Assembly: GCA_046153685.1 (NCBI GenBank)
Contig: JBJXGH010000006.1
Location: forward strand, 1-26,192
Reading direction: 5' to 3'
DNA length: 26,192 nt
Source: CAMAPP01 sp046153685
GTDB taxonomy: Bacteria; Pseudomonadota; Alphaproteobacteria; CADEGL01
A program made the position numbers and the translations under genes. The notes beneath the pieces are model-generated. The model saw only the letters and a program-made list of their open reading frames with translations. It did not search any database and was not told the DNA's origin. Below, one piece after another: positions 14,417 to 21,566 of the stretch (its first letter is position 1; the number at the start of each line of letters is the position of its first letter).

Positions 14417-16066
14417 TCAGGCGGATTTGGAGGTCAAGGCCGCGGCCAATTTGTGGCGCTCGACCTTGCCGGAGGAATTCCTCGGCAACGCCGCCATCAA
14501 CTCGAGCCGCTCCGGCAGCTTGTACGACGCCATGCCCTTCGCGCGCAGCGCGGCAACGAGGGAGTCGAGCGTCACTGGCGTCGCTCCGTCGGTCACGATA
14601 CAGGCGCAGCACATCTCGCCCAAGCGCGCGTCGGGCAGGCCGATCACGGCCACCTCCGCCACGCCGGGCAGCGTCGTGATCTCGTCCTCGATTTCGCGCG
14701 GCGTGATGTTCGCGCCGCCGCGAATGATGATTTCCGATTTGCGGCCGACGATGGTGACGTAGCCGTCCGCGTCCATGACGGCGATATCGCCGGTCTGCAC
14801 CCAGCCACCCTTGAACTTGGCGCGCGTGCGTGCCGCGTCCTTGTAGTAGCCGAGGCTCATGCCCGGCCCCGTTACCCACAGCTCGCCCTCGGTGCCGCGC
14901 GGCACGGACTTACCGTCATTGTAGCGGATGTCGCACGTCATGCCGGGCAGTGTGGCGCCGTCGGTGTCGATGAGTTTCTGCAGCGGGGAGGCGGGCGTGT
15001 TTGTGGTCGCGACCTCGACCTCCGTCTGACCGTAGAGTCGGAGGCAATTGATGCCCCGACTAGCCGCCTCCGTGACCACATGGGACGGGATGGGCGCGCC
15101 GCCGCAGCCGAAAATGCGGAGCGAGGAGGCATCCACCGGTCGCTTGCGGCATTCTTGAAGAAGATCAGTCAGGAACACCGTGGCGGCGAGGGTGTAGGTG
15201 GGCCTTTCCTTCTCGATGATGGCGGCGGCGTCTTCCGCGTTCCACCTGTCCTGCAGCACTACCTTCGAGCCGTGGATGAGCGCGATGCGGATGCCGTAGT
15301 TGAGGCCCGTGTCGTGGCCGATGGGCGAGGGCATCCAGACGGCCTCGTCCTCGCCCTCACCCATGCCGAAGGCGCGCCACAGAGCGCGCGTGTTGGAGTT
15401 GAGCGATTCTTCCGTGTGCATGATGGCCTTGGGCGCGGCCTCGGTGCCGGAGGTGAACTGGATGTTCGAGACGGCGGACGCCTTGGGCGCGCGGTCGATG
15501 GGCGCGTCGGGGTAGCGCCGCAGCGTGTCGAGCCAGGCCGATCCGCCCGCGCCCGGCATGGGCGCCGGAATAGAGACGGGCATGAGGTCGTGGCCGATAT
15601 CGCGCGCGATGTCGGCGGCCAGGGTCTTGTGCGAGAAGCCGCGGTATTCGTCTGGCGTGAAGATCGCGCGGGCGCGCGTCAGCTCCAGGATGTAGCGGAT
15701 TTCCTTGGCGCGGTAGACAGGCAATATCGGATTGACGACGACGCCCGCCTTGTTGGCGCCCACGAAGATGACGGCGGCCTCCAACCAATTCGGAAGCTGC
15801 ATCGAAACGATATCGCCTTCCTCGATACCCGATTGCGCGAGGAAATGGGCGAAGCGGTTGGTCAGGCGGTCGAAGTCGCTGAAATTGATCCGCCGCTGAC
15901 CGAGCAGATCGACCACCGCCTCGGCCTTCGGTGTGCGGCGCGCGTAGTGGGTGACGCGCGCGCCCAGGCACATGTCGTCCCAGTGTCCCTCGGCCCGATA
16001 GCGCGCGTGAAATGGTCCCACATCGTCGGCCAGCGCCGGATCCATGGCGGGGACGAGGCGCGTCAT
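14417..16066 (-). CDS. AMP-dependent acyl-CoA synthetase/ligase
   Basis: ANL-superfamily ligase of 549 residues that activates a carboxylic acid via an acyl-adenylate to its CoA thioester. Motifs in order: P-loop FTSGTEAAPKAIMHTE (204-219), A4-like MPSPIGHDTGLNYG, IFGCGGAPIP (318-327), A5 YGQTE (345-349), A7 TGDIAVMDADGY with Asp427, A8 GRKSEIIIRGGANITPREIE (441-460) and the C-terminal adenylation lysine Lys534 in PRNSSGKVERHKL. The P-loop EAAPKAIMHTE resembles cyclohexanecarboxylate-CoA ligases as I remember them; medium- or branched-chain substrates are equally possible. The frame is open much further upstream, but the ATG complementary to 16064-16066 overlaps the TetR stop as ATGA, indicating coupling to the regulator. 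Confidence 0.93.
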   Translation of the reverse strand: MTRLVPAMDPALADDVGPFHARYRAEGHWDDMCLGARVTHYARRTPKAEAVVDLLGQRRINFSDFDRLTNRFAHFLAQSGIEEGDIVSMQLPNWLEAAVIFVGANKAGVVVNPILPVYRAKEIRYILELTRARAIFTPDEYRGFSHKTLAADIARDIGHDLMPVSIPAPMPGAGGSAWLDTLRRYPDAPIDRAPKASAVSNIQFTSGTEAAPKAIMHTEESLNSNTRALWRAFGMGEGEDEAVWMPSPIGHDTGLNYGIRIALIHGSKVVLQDRWNAEDAAAIIEKERPTYTLAATVFLTDLLQECRKRPVDASSLRIFGCGGAPIPSHVVTEAASRGINCLRLYGQTEVEVATTNTPASPLQKLIDTDGATLPGMTCDIRYNDGKSVPRGTEGELWVTGPGMSLGYYKDAARTRAKFKGGWVQTGDIAVMDADGYVTIVGRKSEIIIRGGANITPREIEDEITTLPGVAEVAVIGLPDARLGEMCCACIVTDGATPVTLDSLVAALRAKGMASYKLPERLELMAALPRNSSGKVERHKLAAALTSKSA

Positions 16067-16695
16067 CGCGCAGGCCTCCGCGCCTGGGCGAGCGCGGGCA
16101 GGGACCCCCCGCGCTCCAGGATGGCGAACCATTCCTCGACATGCTGGCGCTGGCGCGCGCGGCCGAGCGGGCGCTTGCCGAACATGGCCTGCACCGCGAC
16201 GCCGTCGGCCATGGCGACGAGCATTTCCGCCAGCAATCCGGCGTCGAGCGCGCGCAACCAACCCTCCGCTTGGCAATGCTCGACCGCCTCGCGGATGAGA
16301 TTGCGCCACCAATCGTAGTAATTCGCGAGCTCTGCGGCCAATCCGGGATCGCCGACACCCTCGGCCCAAAAGAAAAAGAATATCCGGCAGAACGCCTCGC
16401 GCCGTTCGTCGAGCGGCATACCCTCCTCGATGATCGAGCGCAATCGTTGGCGCCCCGATCGCTCCTTCATGGCCCGGGACATGTTCTTTCCCGCTTCGCG
16501 CGCCGCCTCGCGCAAGCCGCCGACCAGAAGTTCCTGCTTGTTCTCGAAATAATGGTTCAGCACGCCGGTGGACCAACCGGCCTCGGCGGCGACCACCCGC
16601 ATCGTCACGCCGCGCACGCCCTCGCGGGTCACGACCTTTAGAACCGCCTTGGCGATCTCGCGTCGACGCTCGTCGTGATCGACAATTTTCGGCAT
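16063..16695 (-). CDS. TetR family transcriptional regulator
   Basis: DNA-binding repressor of 210 residues with the N-terminal TetR helix-turn-helix: RREIAKAVLKVVTREGVRGVTMRVVAAEAG, then WSTGVLNHYFENKQELL (about residues 11-57). The C-terminal ligand domain, including FFFFWAEGVGDPGLAAELAN and WWRNLIREAVEHCQAEGWLRALD, resembles the BetI/TetR_C_6 group. It heads the operon with the acyl-CoA ligase, overlapping it by four bases, and is divergent from the SDR gene, so it probably represses both units and responds to an acyl-CoA or a free acid (inferred). A dyad at 16725-16745 in the divergent region is a candidate operator. Confidence 0.93.
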   Translation of the reverse strand: MPKIVDHDERRREIAKAVLKVVTREGVRGVTMRVVAAEAGWSTGVLNHYFENKQELLVGGLREAAREAGKNMSRAMKERSGRQRLRSIIEEGMPLDERREAFCRIFFFFWAEGVGDPGLAAELANYYDWWRNLIREAVEHCQAEGWLRALDAGLLAEMLVAMADGVAVQAMFGKRPLGRARQRQHVEEWFAILERGGSLPALAQARRPAR

Positions 16696-16724
16696 GTCAC
16701 CGAGGCATCCGGGGTCAAGAATTG

Positions 16725-16745
16725 GGCAAGGCAGCGTTCCTTGCC
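16725..16745. promoter_or_regulatory. Candidate TetR operator dyad
   Basis: Inverted repeat GGCAAGG (16725-16731) and CCTTGCC (16739-16745) with a 7-base spacer. It sits in the divergent region, 30 bases before the tetR ATG and just downstream of the candidate tetR promoter start site. Location and symmetry suit a TetR-type operator, but the arms are short and no second copy was seen. Confidence 0.3.
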
Positions 16746-16755
16746 GTGCGTAGAA

Positions 16756-16784
16756 GTTTAATTTGGACGCATGATATAAGTCAA
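16756..16784 (-). promoter_or_regulatory. Candidate promoter of the tetR-ligase operon
   Basis: On the minus strand TTGACT (complement of 16779-16784) is followed after 17 bases by TTAAAC (complement of 16756-16761). The -35 element is good; the -10 matches only 3 of 6 positions. The predicted start near 16749 would place the dyad at 16725-16745 immediately downstream, where a bound repressor would block transcription. The adjacent ATGATATAAG (16771-16780) could instead be part of a plus-strand promoter for the SDR gene. Confidence 0.25.
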
Positions 16785-16881
16785 CGAGGGGCCTGGCCGC
16801 GATTGCCCCATGCGCCAGAACTTGGCGGCGCTAGGATGGCGCGGCCCGGCCTGCCGGGTCTGGTGCCAAGGGAGGGTAATT

Positions 16882-17754
16882 GTGGATGTGTTCTCCAAGA
16901 CCTCGCCGCTGATCGCTACGGCCAATCAAGGCAAGATTGCCCTTGTCACCGGCGGCGGATCGGGAATAGGGCGCGCGAGCGCGCTGGAGCTGGGGCGCAC
17001 CGGCGCCAAGGTGGTCGTCTGCGGCCGGCGGCGGGCGCCGCTCGATGCAACGGTCGCCGCGTTGCATGGCGCGGGCATCGAGGCCCTGGCCGTCGAAACC
17101 GATGTGCGCGAGCCGACCGAGGTCGATCGCCTCTTGGATGCAATCCTCGAACGATTCGGGCGGATCGATATTTTGATTCACTGCGCGGGCGGCCAGTTCA
17201 TGGCCCCGGCCGAGGAGATCACGCTCAAGGGCTGGCGCGCCGTGCATCGGGTCAGCCTCGATGCCGTGTGGGATCTCACTCAAAAGGTCGCGAGTCGCAC
17301 GATGATCCCGAACGGCACGGGCGTGGTCGTTTTCATCGGCTTCAGCCCGCGTACGGGCATGCCCGGGCTGGCGCCCGCCTTTGCCGCGCGCGCGGCCATC
17401 GATTCCCTGACCTCGACCTTGGCGATGGAGTGGAGCCGTTTTGGAATCCGTACGGTGTGCGTCGCCGCCGCGCACATCGAGAGCGAGGGCATGCGCGAAA
17501 ATTACCGCGCGGACTTGCAGAATGATTGGCCAAGGCAGGTGCCGATGAAGCGCTATGGTCGGCCGGAGGAATGCGCGACCGTGATCGCCTTTCTCGCTTC
17601 CTCGGGTGCATCCTACATCACGGGCACGACGATCTATGTCGATGGCGGGGTGAACGCCTGGGGCAATGCCGGCCTGCCGCCCGAACCGGTCCAGCCCGGC
17701 GAGGCGGCGCCGGATGTGCCGTGGTCGGGGACGGCGCGGCGGAAAAAGAGCTAG
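16882..17754 (+). CDS. SDR family protein with non-canonical active site, 2,4-dienoyl-CoA reductase-like
   Basis: Short-chain dehydrogenase/reductase of 290 residues. It has the cofactor motif LVTGGGSGIGRA (21-32), an NADP-compatible CGRRRAPLD (47-55), TDVREP (73-78), CAGG for NNAG (101-104), and a SYITGTTIYVDGGVNAWG tail. At the active site VVVFIGFSPRTG replaces the usual ISSxxG, and PAFAARAAID replaces YSAAKAAV: aligned without gaps, Ser becomes Gly153, Tyr becomes Ala166 and Lys becomes Arg170. Loss of the Tyr and the LAMEW following recall 2,4-dienoyl-CoA reductases, although those keep the Lys. The GTG at 16882 follows a GGGAGGG site. It is divergent from the TetR-ligase operon. Either an atypical reductase or a catalytically dead paralogue. 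Confidence 0.88.
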   Translation: MDVFSKTSPLIATANQGKIALVTGGGSGIGRASALELGRTGAKVVVCGRRRAPLDATVAALHGAGIEALAVETDVREPTEVDRLLDAILERFGRIDILIHCAGGQFMAPAEEITLKGWRAVHRVSLDAVWDLTQKVASRTMIPNGTGVVVFIGFSPRTGMPGLAPAFAARAAIDSLTSTLAMEWSRFGIRTVCVAAAHIESEGMRENYRADLQNDWPRQVPMKRYGRPEECATVIAFLASSGASYITGTTIYVDGGVNAWGNAGLPPEPVQPGEAAPDVPWSGTARRKKS

Positions 17755-17844
17755 TCCGCGCGCGATGGGTCTGGCTGCGGGCCGCTCGGTGCTGTGGCGT
17801 GCGCCCGCTCGCGCGGCTAACATGCGCGTAGCAAGGGGCGGGAC

Positions 17845-18264
17845 ATGGCAAGGCGGATCGAGACGTGGCGCTGCGCGGCCTATCCGTGGAATTGCGATTC
17901 CATGGGTCACATGAACACGCAATTCTATTGTGCCGCCTTCGACGGAGCGACGGTCCATTTTCTCAACATGCTCGGCCCCCATGCCAAGCTCGCGCAATCC
18001 CAGCTTGGCTGGGCCGATGTGCGCCAGCTCATCGATTACAAGCGCGAGATACTCGCAGGCGCGCCGCTCATCGTCCGGACGACGCCTACGCGCCTTGGCA
18101 AAAAATCGGTCGAATTCCTGCACGAGCTCGGCGATGCCGACGGCGATTTTCTGCACGCGACCAGCGCCATGACGACCGTCTTTTTTGATTTGTCGGCGCG
18201 CAAGAGCGCGCCCATCCCAGATTGGATTCGCGCCCGCGCCCAGGCCATGCTGGACGAGACCTAA
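17845..18264 (+). CDS. Hotdog-fold acyl-CoA thioesterase, 4HBT type
   Basis: Small cytosolic protein of 139 residues, the usual length for a 4-hydroxybenzoyl-CoA-type thioesterase. The active-site signature appears as NCDSMGHMNTQFY (16-28) with Asp18, His22 and Asn24 in the conserved DxxGHxN arrangement, followed by IDYKREILAGAPLIVRT (strand 2) and a LHATSAMTTVFFDL strand near the C-terminus. It probably hydrolyses an acyl-CoA made by the neighbouring ligase and dehydrogenase pathway, releasing CoA; this is inferred from context. The gene follows the divergent SDR by 90 bases and precedes the MDR oxidoreductase. Confidence 0.9.
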   Translation: MARRIETWRCAAYPWNCDSMGHMNTQFYCAAFDGATVHFLNMLGPHAKLAQSQLGWADVRQLIDYKREILAGAPLIVRTTPTRLGKKSVEFLHELGDADGDFLHATSAMTTVFFDLSARKSAPIPDWIRARAQAMLDET

Positions 18265-18324
18265 GGCCCAAATAATCGCGCGGCCATAATTCAATGACCG
18301 CCGGCGTCTTACGGCGCCGGTGAT

Positions 18325-18364
18325 CCACGACCGCAATGTTCCACGACCGCAATGTTCCACAACC
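18325..18364. repeat. Tandem 16-bp repeat upstream of the MDR oxidoreductase gene
   Basis: CCACGACCGCAATGTT occurs exactly at 18325-18340 and 18341-18356, followed by a partial third copy (CCACAACC, 18357-18364). It lies 28 bases before the ATG at 18392 and next to a CCGGCG/CGCCGG inverted pair at 18301-18320. A regulatory protein site or slippage duplication are both possible. Confidence 0.75.
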
Positions 18365-18391
18365 GGCCTAACACCCACCAGGAGAGACCCC

Positions 18392-19465
18392 ATGCGCGCC
18401 GCCCGCTATCACGCTCCCGGCGATATTCGCGTCGAGGATATTCCCGCGCCGCGTCTCAGGCCCGCAAGCATACGCATCCGCGTCTTGGCGACCTTCGTTT
18501 CACCTTCGACCAAGGGATTTCTCACATCGCCGCGCATGGCGGATTATCCGCTGCCGCCCGCGCCCTTCACGCCCGGCATGAGCGCGCTCGGCGTCGTCGA
18601 GGAGGTGGCGTCGGGCGTTCAGGGTTTCACCCTTGGCGAGCGGGTGTATTGCGATCCTTTCATCGCGGCGCACAACGTGACCGGGCCTGCCGCCGGCGCC
18701 TTCATCGGTTATTTTGGCTTCGCCGCCGACACGGCGCCGCTTCTCGCCGAATGGCCCGATGGCGGCTTTGCCGAGCAAGCAATCTATCCCGCCGAATGCG
18801 CGATTCCGCTGGGGCCCGCCTCGACGGCCGACCCGGCCCTGTTGACCCGCATTGGGCATTTGGGCACGGCCTACGAAGCCTTGCGGCGCGGCGGGTTCGA
18901 GCCGGGGCGCGGTGTCATCGTCACCGGCGCCACGGGCATTCTCGGCGTGTGCGCGGTCATGGTCGCGCTCGCTATGGGGGCAGGGACGGTTTACGCGCTC
19001 GGCCGACGCACGGACGTGCTCGCGCGCCTGGTCGGAATCGCACCCAAGCGCGTGGTGGCGGTACCGGCGACCGGCGTGCCCGAAGACGAGGCGCGCATCC
19101 GCGACACCGTGCGTCACGGCGATGTGCTCGTCGAATGCCTCGGCCCCGGCGCGGATACGACGATGGTGCGGCACGCGGCCTTGGCGCTTCGTCGCGGCGG
19201 GCAGGCGGTGCTCGTCGGCGGGCCGCGCGGCGATCTTGCCTTCGGCTACGGCGAATTCCTCATGCGCGAACTCGTGGTGCGCGGCTCGGCGTGGTTCCCG
19301 CGCTGGGTCCCGCGCGAACTATTCCGCCTCATCGGCGCGAACGCGATCGATATGACGCCCCTGCGCGCGCGGCGCTTTGCGCTTGAGCAGGTGAACGACG
19401 CCATTGCCGCCGCCGCCGATCCGGGGCGCGCGGGCGGCTTCGAGCACGTCAGCGTCGTTCCCTAG
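18392..19465 (+). CDS. MDR superfamily (zinc-less) alcohol dehydrogenase/quinone reductase-like protein
   Basis: Medium-chain dehydrogenase/reductase of 357 residues. An N-terminal GroES-like domain (RVEDIPAPRLRPASIRIRVLATFVSPS, PGMSALGVVEEVASGVQGFTLGERVY) is followed by a Rossmann domain with VIVTGATGILGVCAVM (175-190; GxxGxxG at 179-185) and ALGRRTD. The catalytic zinc Cys expected after the first strand is replaced by VSPST (36-40), and no structural four-Cys lobe exists, so it should be zinc-independent, like quinone reductases or enoyl reductases. The frame opens at 18320, but the ATG at 18392 has AGGAGA upstream and begins MRAARYHAPGDIRVEDI. Probably part of the catabolic island; substrate unknown. 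Confidence 0.88.
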   Translation: MRAARYHAPGDIRVEDIPAPRLRPASIRIRVLATFVSPSTKGFLTSPRMADYPLPPAPFTPGMSALGVVEEVASGVQGFTLGERVYCDPFIAAHNVTGPAAGAFIGYFGFAADTAPLLAEWPDGGFAEQAIYPAECAIPLGPASTADPALLTRIGHLGTAYEALRRGGFEPGRGVIVTGATGILGVCAVMVALAMGAGTVYALGRRTDVLARLVGIAPKRVVAVPATGVPEDEARIRDTVRHGDVLVECLGPGADTTMVRHAALALRRGGQAVLVGGPRGDLAFGYGEFLMRELVVRGSAWFPRWVPRELFRLIGANAIDMTPLRARRFALEQVNDAIAAAADPGRAGGFEHVSVVP

Positions 19466-19481
19466 ATTCGCGCGCGACCTC

Positions 19482-19540
19482 GCACGCAAGGCCCAGAGGC
19501 GGCACGCAAGACCCAGAGGCGACGCTGGCGCCGCTGGCGC
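19482..19540. repeat. Two adjacent tandem duplications
   Basis: A 20-bp unit GCACGCAAGGCCCAGAGGCG (19482-19501) is repeated at 19502-19521 with one change (G to A). Two bases later CGCTGGCGC (19523-19531) is repeated exactly at 19532-19540. The stretch is intergenic, between the MDR gene and the secreted-protein gene, and abuts the hairpin at 19541-19584. Confidence 0.8.
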
Positions 19541-19584
19541 GGGACTCGTTTTATCGCCTTCGACGGGGTGATAAGACGTGTCCC
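19541..19584 (+). promoter_or_regulatory. Strong RNA hairpin upstream of the secreted-protein gene
   Basis: 19541-19558 folds onto 19567-19584. Five pairs (GGGAC/GTCCC), one T-T mismatch, then twelve pairs, of which two are G-U wobbles (19550 with 19575, 19556 with 19569), closing an 8-base loop. The wobbles pair only in plus-strand RNA; on the minus strand they would be A-C and C-A mismatches, so the plus transcript is the folded one. It is followed by AAAACG rather than a T-run, so it is not a classical terminator. It ends 29 bases before the ATG at 19614. Confidence 0.5.
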
Positions 19585-19613
19585 GAAAACGCCAAGAGAG
19601 GGGGGATGGGTTT

Positions 19614-20237
19614 ATGAAGTCGAGAATTGCGTACTGTTTTTTTGCGGCCCTGGCCTTCTTCGTCGCGGATGCGCGTGCGCAGGTAGTCGAATTGCCGGCG
19701 AGCCCGCATCCCCACGGCCATCCCATGCTTCTATATCTCAAATCCTCGAAGCCGATTCCGGACGCGCACGCCCAATGCCTGCGCCATCTCGAACGCTCGA
19801 CGGATAGGTTGCTCGGCTACTACGCCGCTTACGGCATCGCGTTGGACGCCACTTTCCGCGAAATTGGCATACAGGCGTTGCGCAACCGGGTTGCGGTCGA
19901 CTGGGGCGTGACGCCCCGCGCGGCGTATCTCTCCATGCGCGATAGGGCAAAGGCGGATATCGCGAGAGGAGACAAGAATTTGGCCGAGGCAAAGGCGATG
20001 CTGGCGCGCAGGCTCAAGGGCAAAATTTGGCGAAGTGATGATTTCGCCAATGCACTCGATCTCAAGAACTTCCCGAACGTCGAGGAATTTGCGGGCAATC
20101 TCGTTCAGGTCTTGGGCATGTTGAGCGAGCGCGCCATGGTCGTGAATGAGGAGGCGGCGCTCGAGGACCACCAGATGTTCCTGCGTTACGCGGAATGCGC
20201 GCTTAAGAATAATTTGCCGGCGACGATCGCCGAATAG
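19614..20237 (+). CDS. Uncharacterised secreted protein
   Basis: I do not recognise the family. The 207-residue product starts with a Sec signal peptide (MKSRIAYCFFAALAFFVAD, cleavage near ARAQ, about residue 22). The mature part is mostly helical, with SPHPHGHPM near the N-terminus, a Cys in AHAQCLRHLERS, a long charged stretch (MRDRAKADIARGDKNLAEAKAMLARRLKGK), and a second Cys in RYAECALKNN; the two cysteines could form a disulphide in the periplasm. The ATG at 19614 has a GAGGGGGGA site eight bases before it; an in-frame GTG at 19578 would add 12 residues ahead of the signal peptide and is less likely. Preceded by repeats and a hairpin, followed by the convergent tRNA-Pro. Confidence 0.75.
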   Translation: MKSRIAYCFFAALAFFVADARAQVVELPASPHPHGHPMLLYLKSSKPIPDAHAQCLRHLERSTDRLLGYYAAYGIALDATFREIGIQALRNRVAVDWGVTPRAAYLSMRDRAKADIARGDKNLAEAKAMLARRLKGKIWRSDDFANALDLKNFPNVEEFAGNLVQVLGMLSERAMVVNEEAALEDHQMFLRYAECALKNNLPATIAE

Positions 20238-20269
20238 ACGCGGCCAATATTGGGATGGGGCGAAAGAAA

Positions 20270-20346
20270 TGGTCGGAGTGAGAGGATTTGAACCTCCGGC
20301 CCCCACGTCCCGAACGTGGTGCTCTACCAGGCTGAGCTACACTCCG
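20270..20346 (-). tRNA. tRNA-Pro (anticodon CGG)
   Basis: A 77-base cloverleaf on the minus strand. The acceptor stem CGGAGTG pairs with CACTCCG, the D-arm region reads GTAGCTCAGCCTGGTAGAGC, the anticodon stem CCACG/CGTGG encloses TTCGGGA (anticodon CGG, reading CCG codons), and the T-arm contains GGTTCAAATCC. The 3' CCA is encoded (complement of 20270-20272). It lies downstream of the polyprenyl synthase gene on the same strand. Confidence 0.97.
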
Positions 20347-20370
20347 GAGCCTGCCCCTCGGGGCGGCGCT

Positions 20371-20399
20371 ATATAACCCGCGCCGGGCGAGGCGCGCAA
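20371..20399 (-). promoter_or_regulatory. Candidate tRNA-Pro promoter
   Basis: On the minus strand TTGCGC (complement of 20394-20399) is followed by a 17-base spacer and TTATAT (complement of 20371-20376; TATATA is an equally good register). Transcription would start near 20363, about 17 bases before the tRNA. The bases between the -10 and the tRNA are very GC-rich and include a GCCCC/GGGGC palindrome at 20353-20364, as in GC-rich discriminators of stable-RNA promoters. Confidence 0.4.
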
Positions 20400-20405
20400 C
20401 GCCGC

Positions 20406-21428
20406 CTAAAATGCGCGCTCGATGGCGAAATCGATGACGCCGAGCAGGGCCTGTTTTTCCGCGCCGTCGGGGAAGATGCCGAGTGCGTCGCGGGCGACCG
20501 CGCCGTAATGCCGGGCGCGCTCGATGGTGTCGCGCAAGGACCCGTGCCGTTCCATGAGCGCGATCGCGCGTTCGAGATCGCCGTCCTTCTGGTCCATGTC
20601 CTCGAGCGTGCGCCGCCAGAATCCGCGTTCGGCCTCGTCGCCCCGGCGGAAGGCCAGGATGACGGGCAGGGTGATCTTGCCGTCGCGGAAATCGTCGCCC
20701 ACCGCCTTGCCCAACGCCAGCTGCTGGGCCGCGAAGTCGAGCACGTCGTCGACGAGCTGGAAGGCAATCCCGAGATTGAGGCCATAGCCGTATAGCGCGT
20801 CTTCCTCGGCCTTGGGCCGATCGGCCACCACGGCGCCGATGCGGCAGGCGGCGGCGAAAAGCGCCGCGGTCTTGGATTCGATGACTTCGAGATAGGCCTG
20901 TTCGCTGGTCGCCGTGTCGTTCGCGGTGATGAGCTGCGCCACCTCGCCCTCGGCGATGATGGCGGAGGCGCGCGAAAGAATGGCGAGCACGGCGAGCGAA
21001 CCGTCCTCGACCATGAGTTCGAACGATCGGCTGAACAGAAAATCGCCGACCAGCACGCTCGCCTTGTTGCCCCAGACGGCGTTTGCCGTCGCAAGTCCAC
21101 GGCGCAGATCGCTTTCATCCACCACGTCGTCGTGCAGCAGCGTGGCCGTGTGGATAAATTCGACGCAGGCCGCGAGTTTGATGTGGCGGTCCTCGCGATG
21201 GCCGCACAGCCGGGCCGAGGCGAGGGTGAGCACCGGGCGCAGGCGCTTGCCGCCCGCGGCGATGATGTGACCGGCCAATTGGGGGATCAACGCGACCGGG
21301 CTTTTCATCCGTTCGAGGATGAGCTCGTTCACGCGCCGCATATCGTGCGCCACCAGTGCTTGGAGGCGATCGAGCCCCGCGCGGCCGCCTTTGGCCTGCT
21401 CGGTGTCGAGTTTGACGACGACCGCCAA
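20406..21428 (-). CDS. ispB: Long-chain polyprenyl diphosphate synthase (IspB-like)
   Basis: Trans-prenyltransferase of 340 residues that elongates farnesyl diphosphate with isopentenyl diphosphate to make the ubiquinone side chain. It has GGKRLRP (59-65), the first Asp-rich motif HDDVVDESDLRRG (DDxxD at 100-104), KTAALFAAA (186-194), and the second Asp-rich motif FQLVDDVLDF (DDxxD at 227-231), then GDDFRDGKITLPVI. FIHTATLLHDD with small Ala95 five residues before the first motif matches octaprenyl-type enzymes, consistent with a long product. The start is TTG (complement of 21426-21428) supported by a GAGGAG site seven bases upstream. It is divergent from the DUF2007 gene and upstream of tRNA-Pro on its own strand. 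Confidence 0.95.
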   Translation of the reverse strand: MAVVVKLDTEQAKGGRAGLDRLQALVAHDMRRVNELILERMKSPVALIPQLAGHIIAAGGKRLRPVLTLASARLCGHREDRHIKLAACVEFIHTATLLHDDVVDESDLRRGLATANAVWGNKASVLVGDFLFSRSFELMVEDGSLAVLAILSRASAIIAEGEVAQLITANDTATSEQAYLEVIESKTAALFAAACRIGAVVADRPKAEEDALYGYGLNLGIAFQLVDDVLDFAAQQLALGKAVGDDFRDGKITLPVILAFRRGDEAERGFWRRTLEDMDQKDGDLERAIALMERHGSLRDTIERARHYGAVARDALGIFPDGAEKQALLGVIDFAIERAF

Positions 21429-21566
21429 CTGGTTTCTCCTCGATTTCGGCTATGAGTGGGCGCGAGAATGGTCGCGGCTCCACCCCCGGTCAAGCGTGTC
21501 GGAAGATGGCGGAGAGCAAGCGCGGCCGCCGGCGGAATTCAGGTAAAAATCCCGGGGGATCAATCG

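Noticed and set aside
14294..16318. 674-codon plus-strand open frame
   Set aside because: Antisense to the acyl-CoA ligase, which has every family motif; the shadow has low-complexity Arg/Gly/Asp/Val-rich content and no recognisable domain.
20244..20253. CCAATATTGG perfect 10-bp palindrome after the secreted-protein gene
   Set aside because: Too short to call an operator or terminator without a second copy or a T-run.
20146..20376. 76-codon plus-strand frame containing GVRGFEPPAPTSRTWCSTRLSYTP
   Set aside because: This is the familiar spurious translation across the complement of a tRNA-Pro gene.
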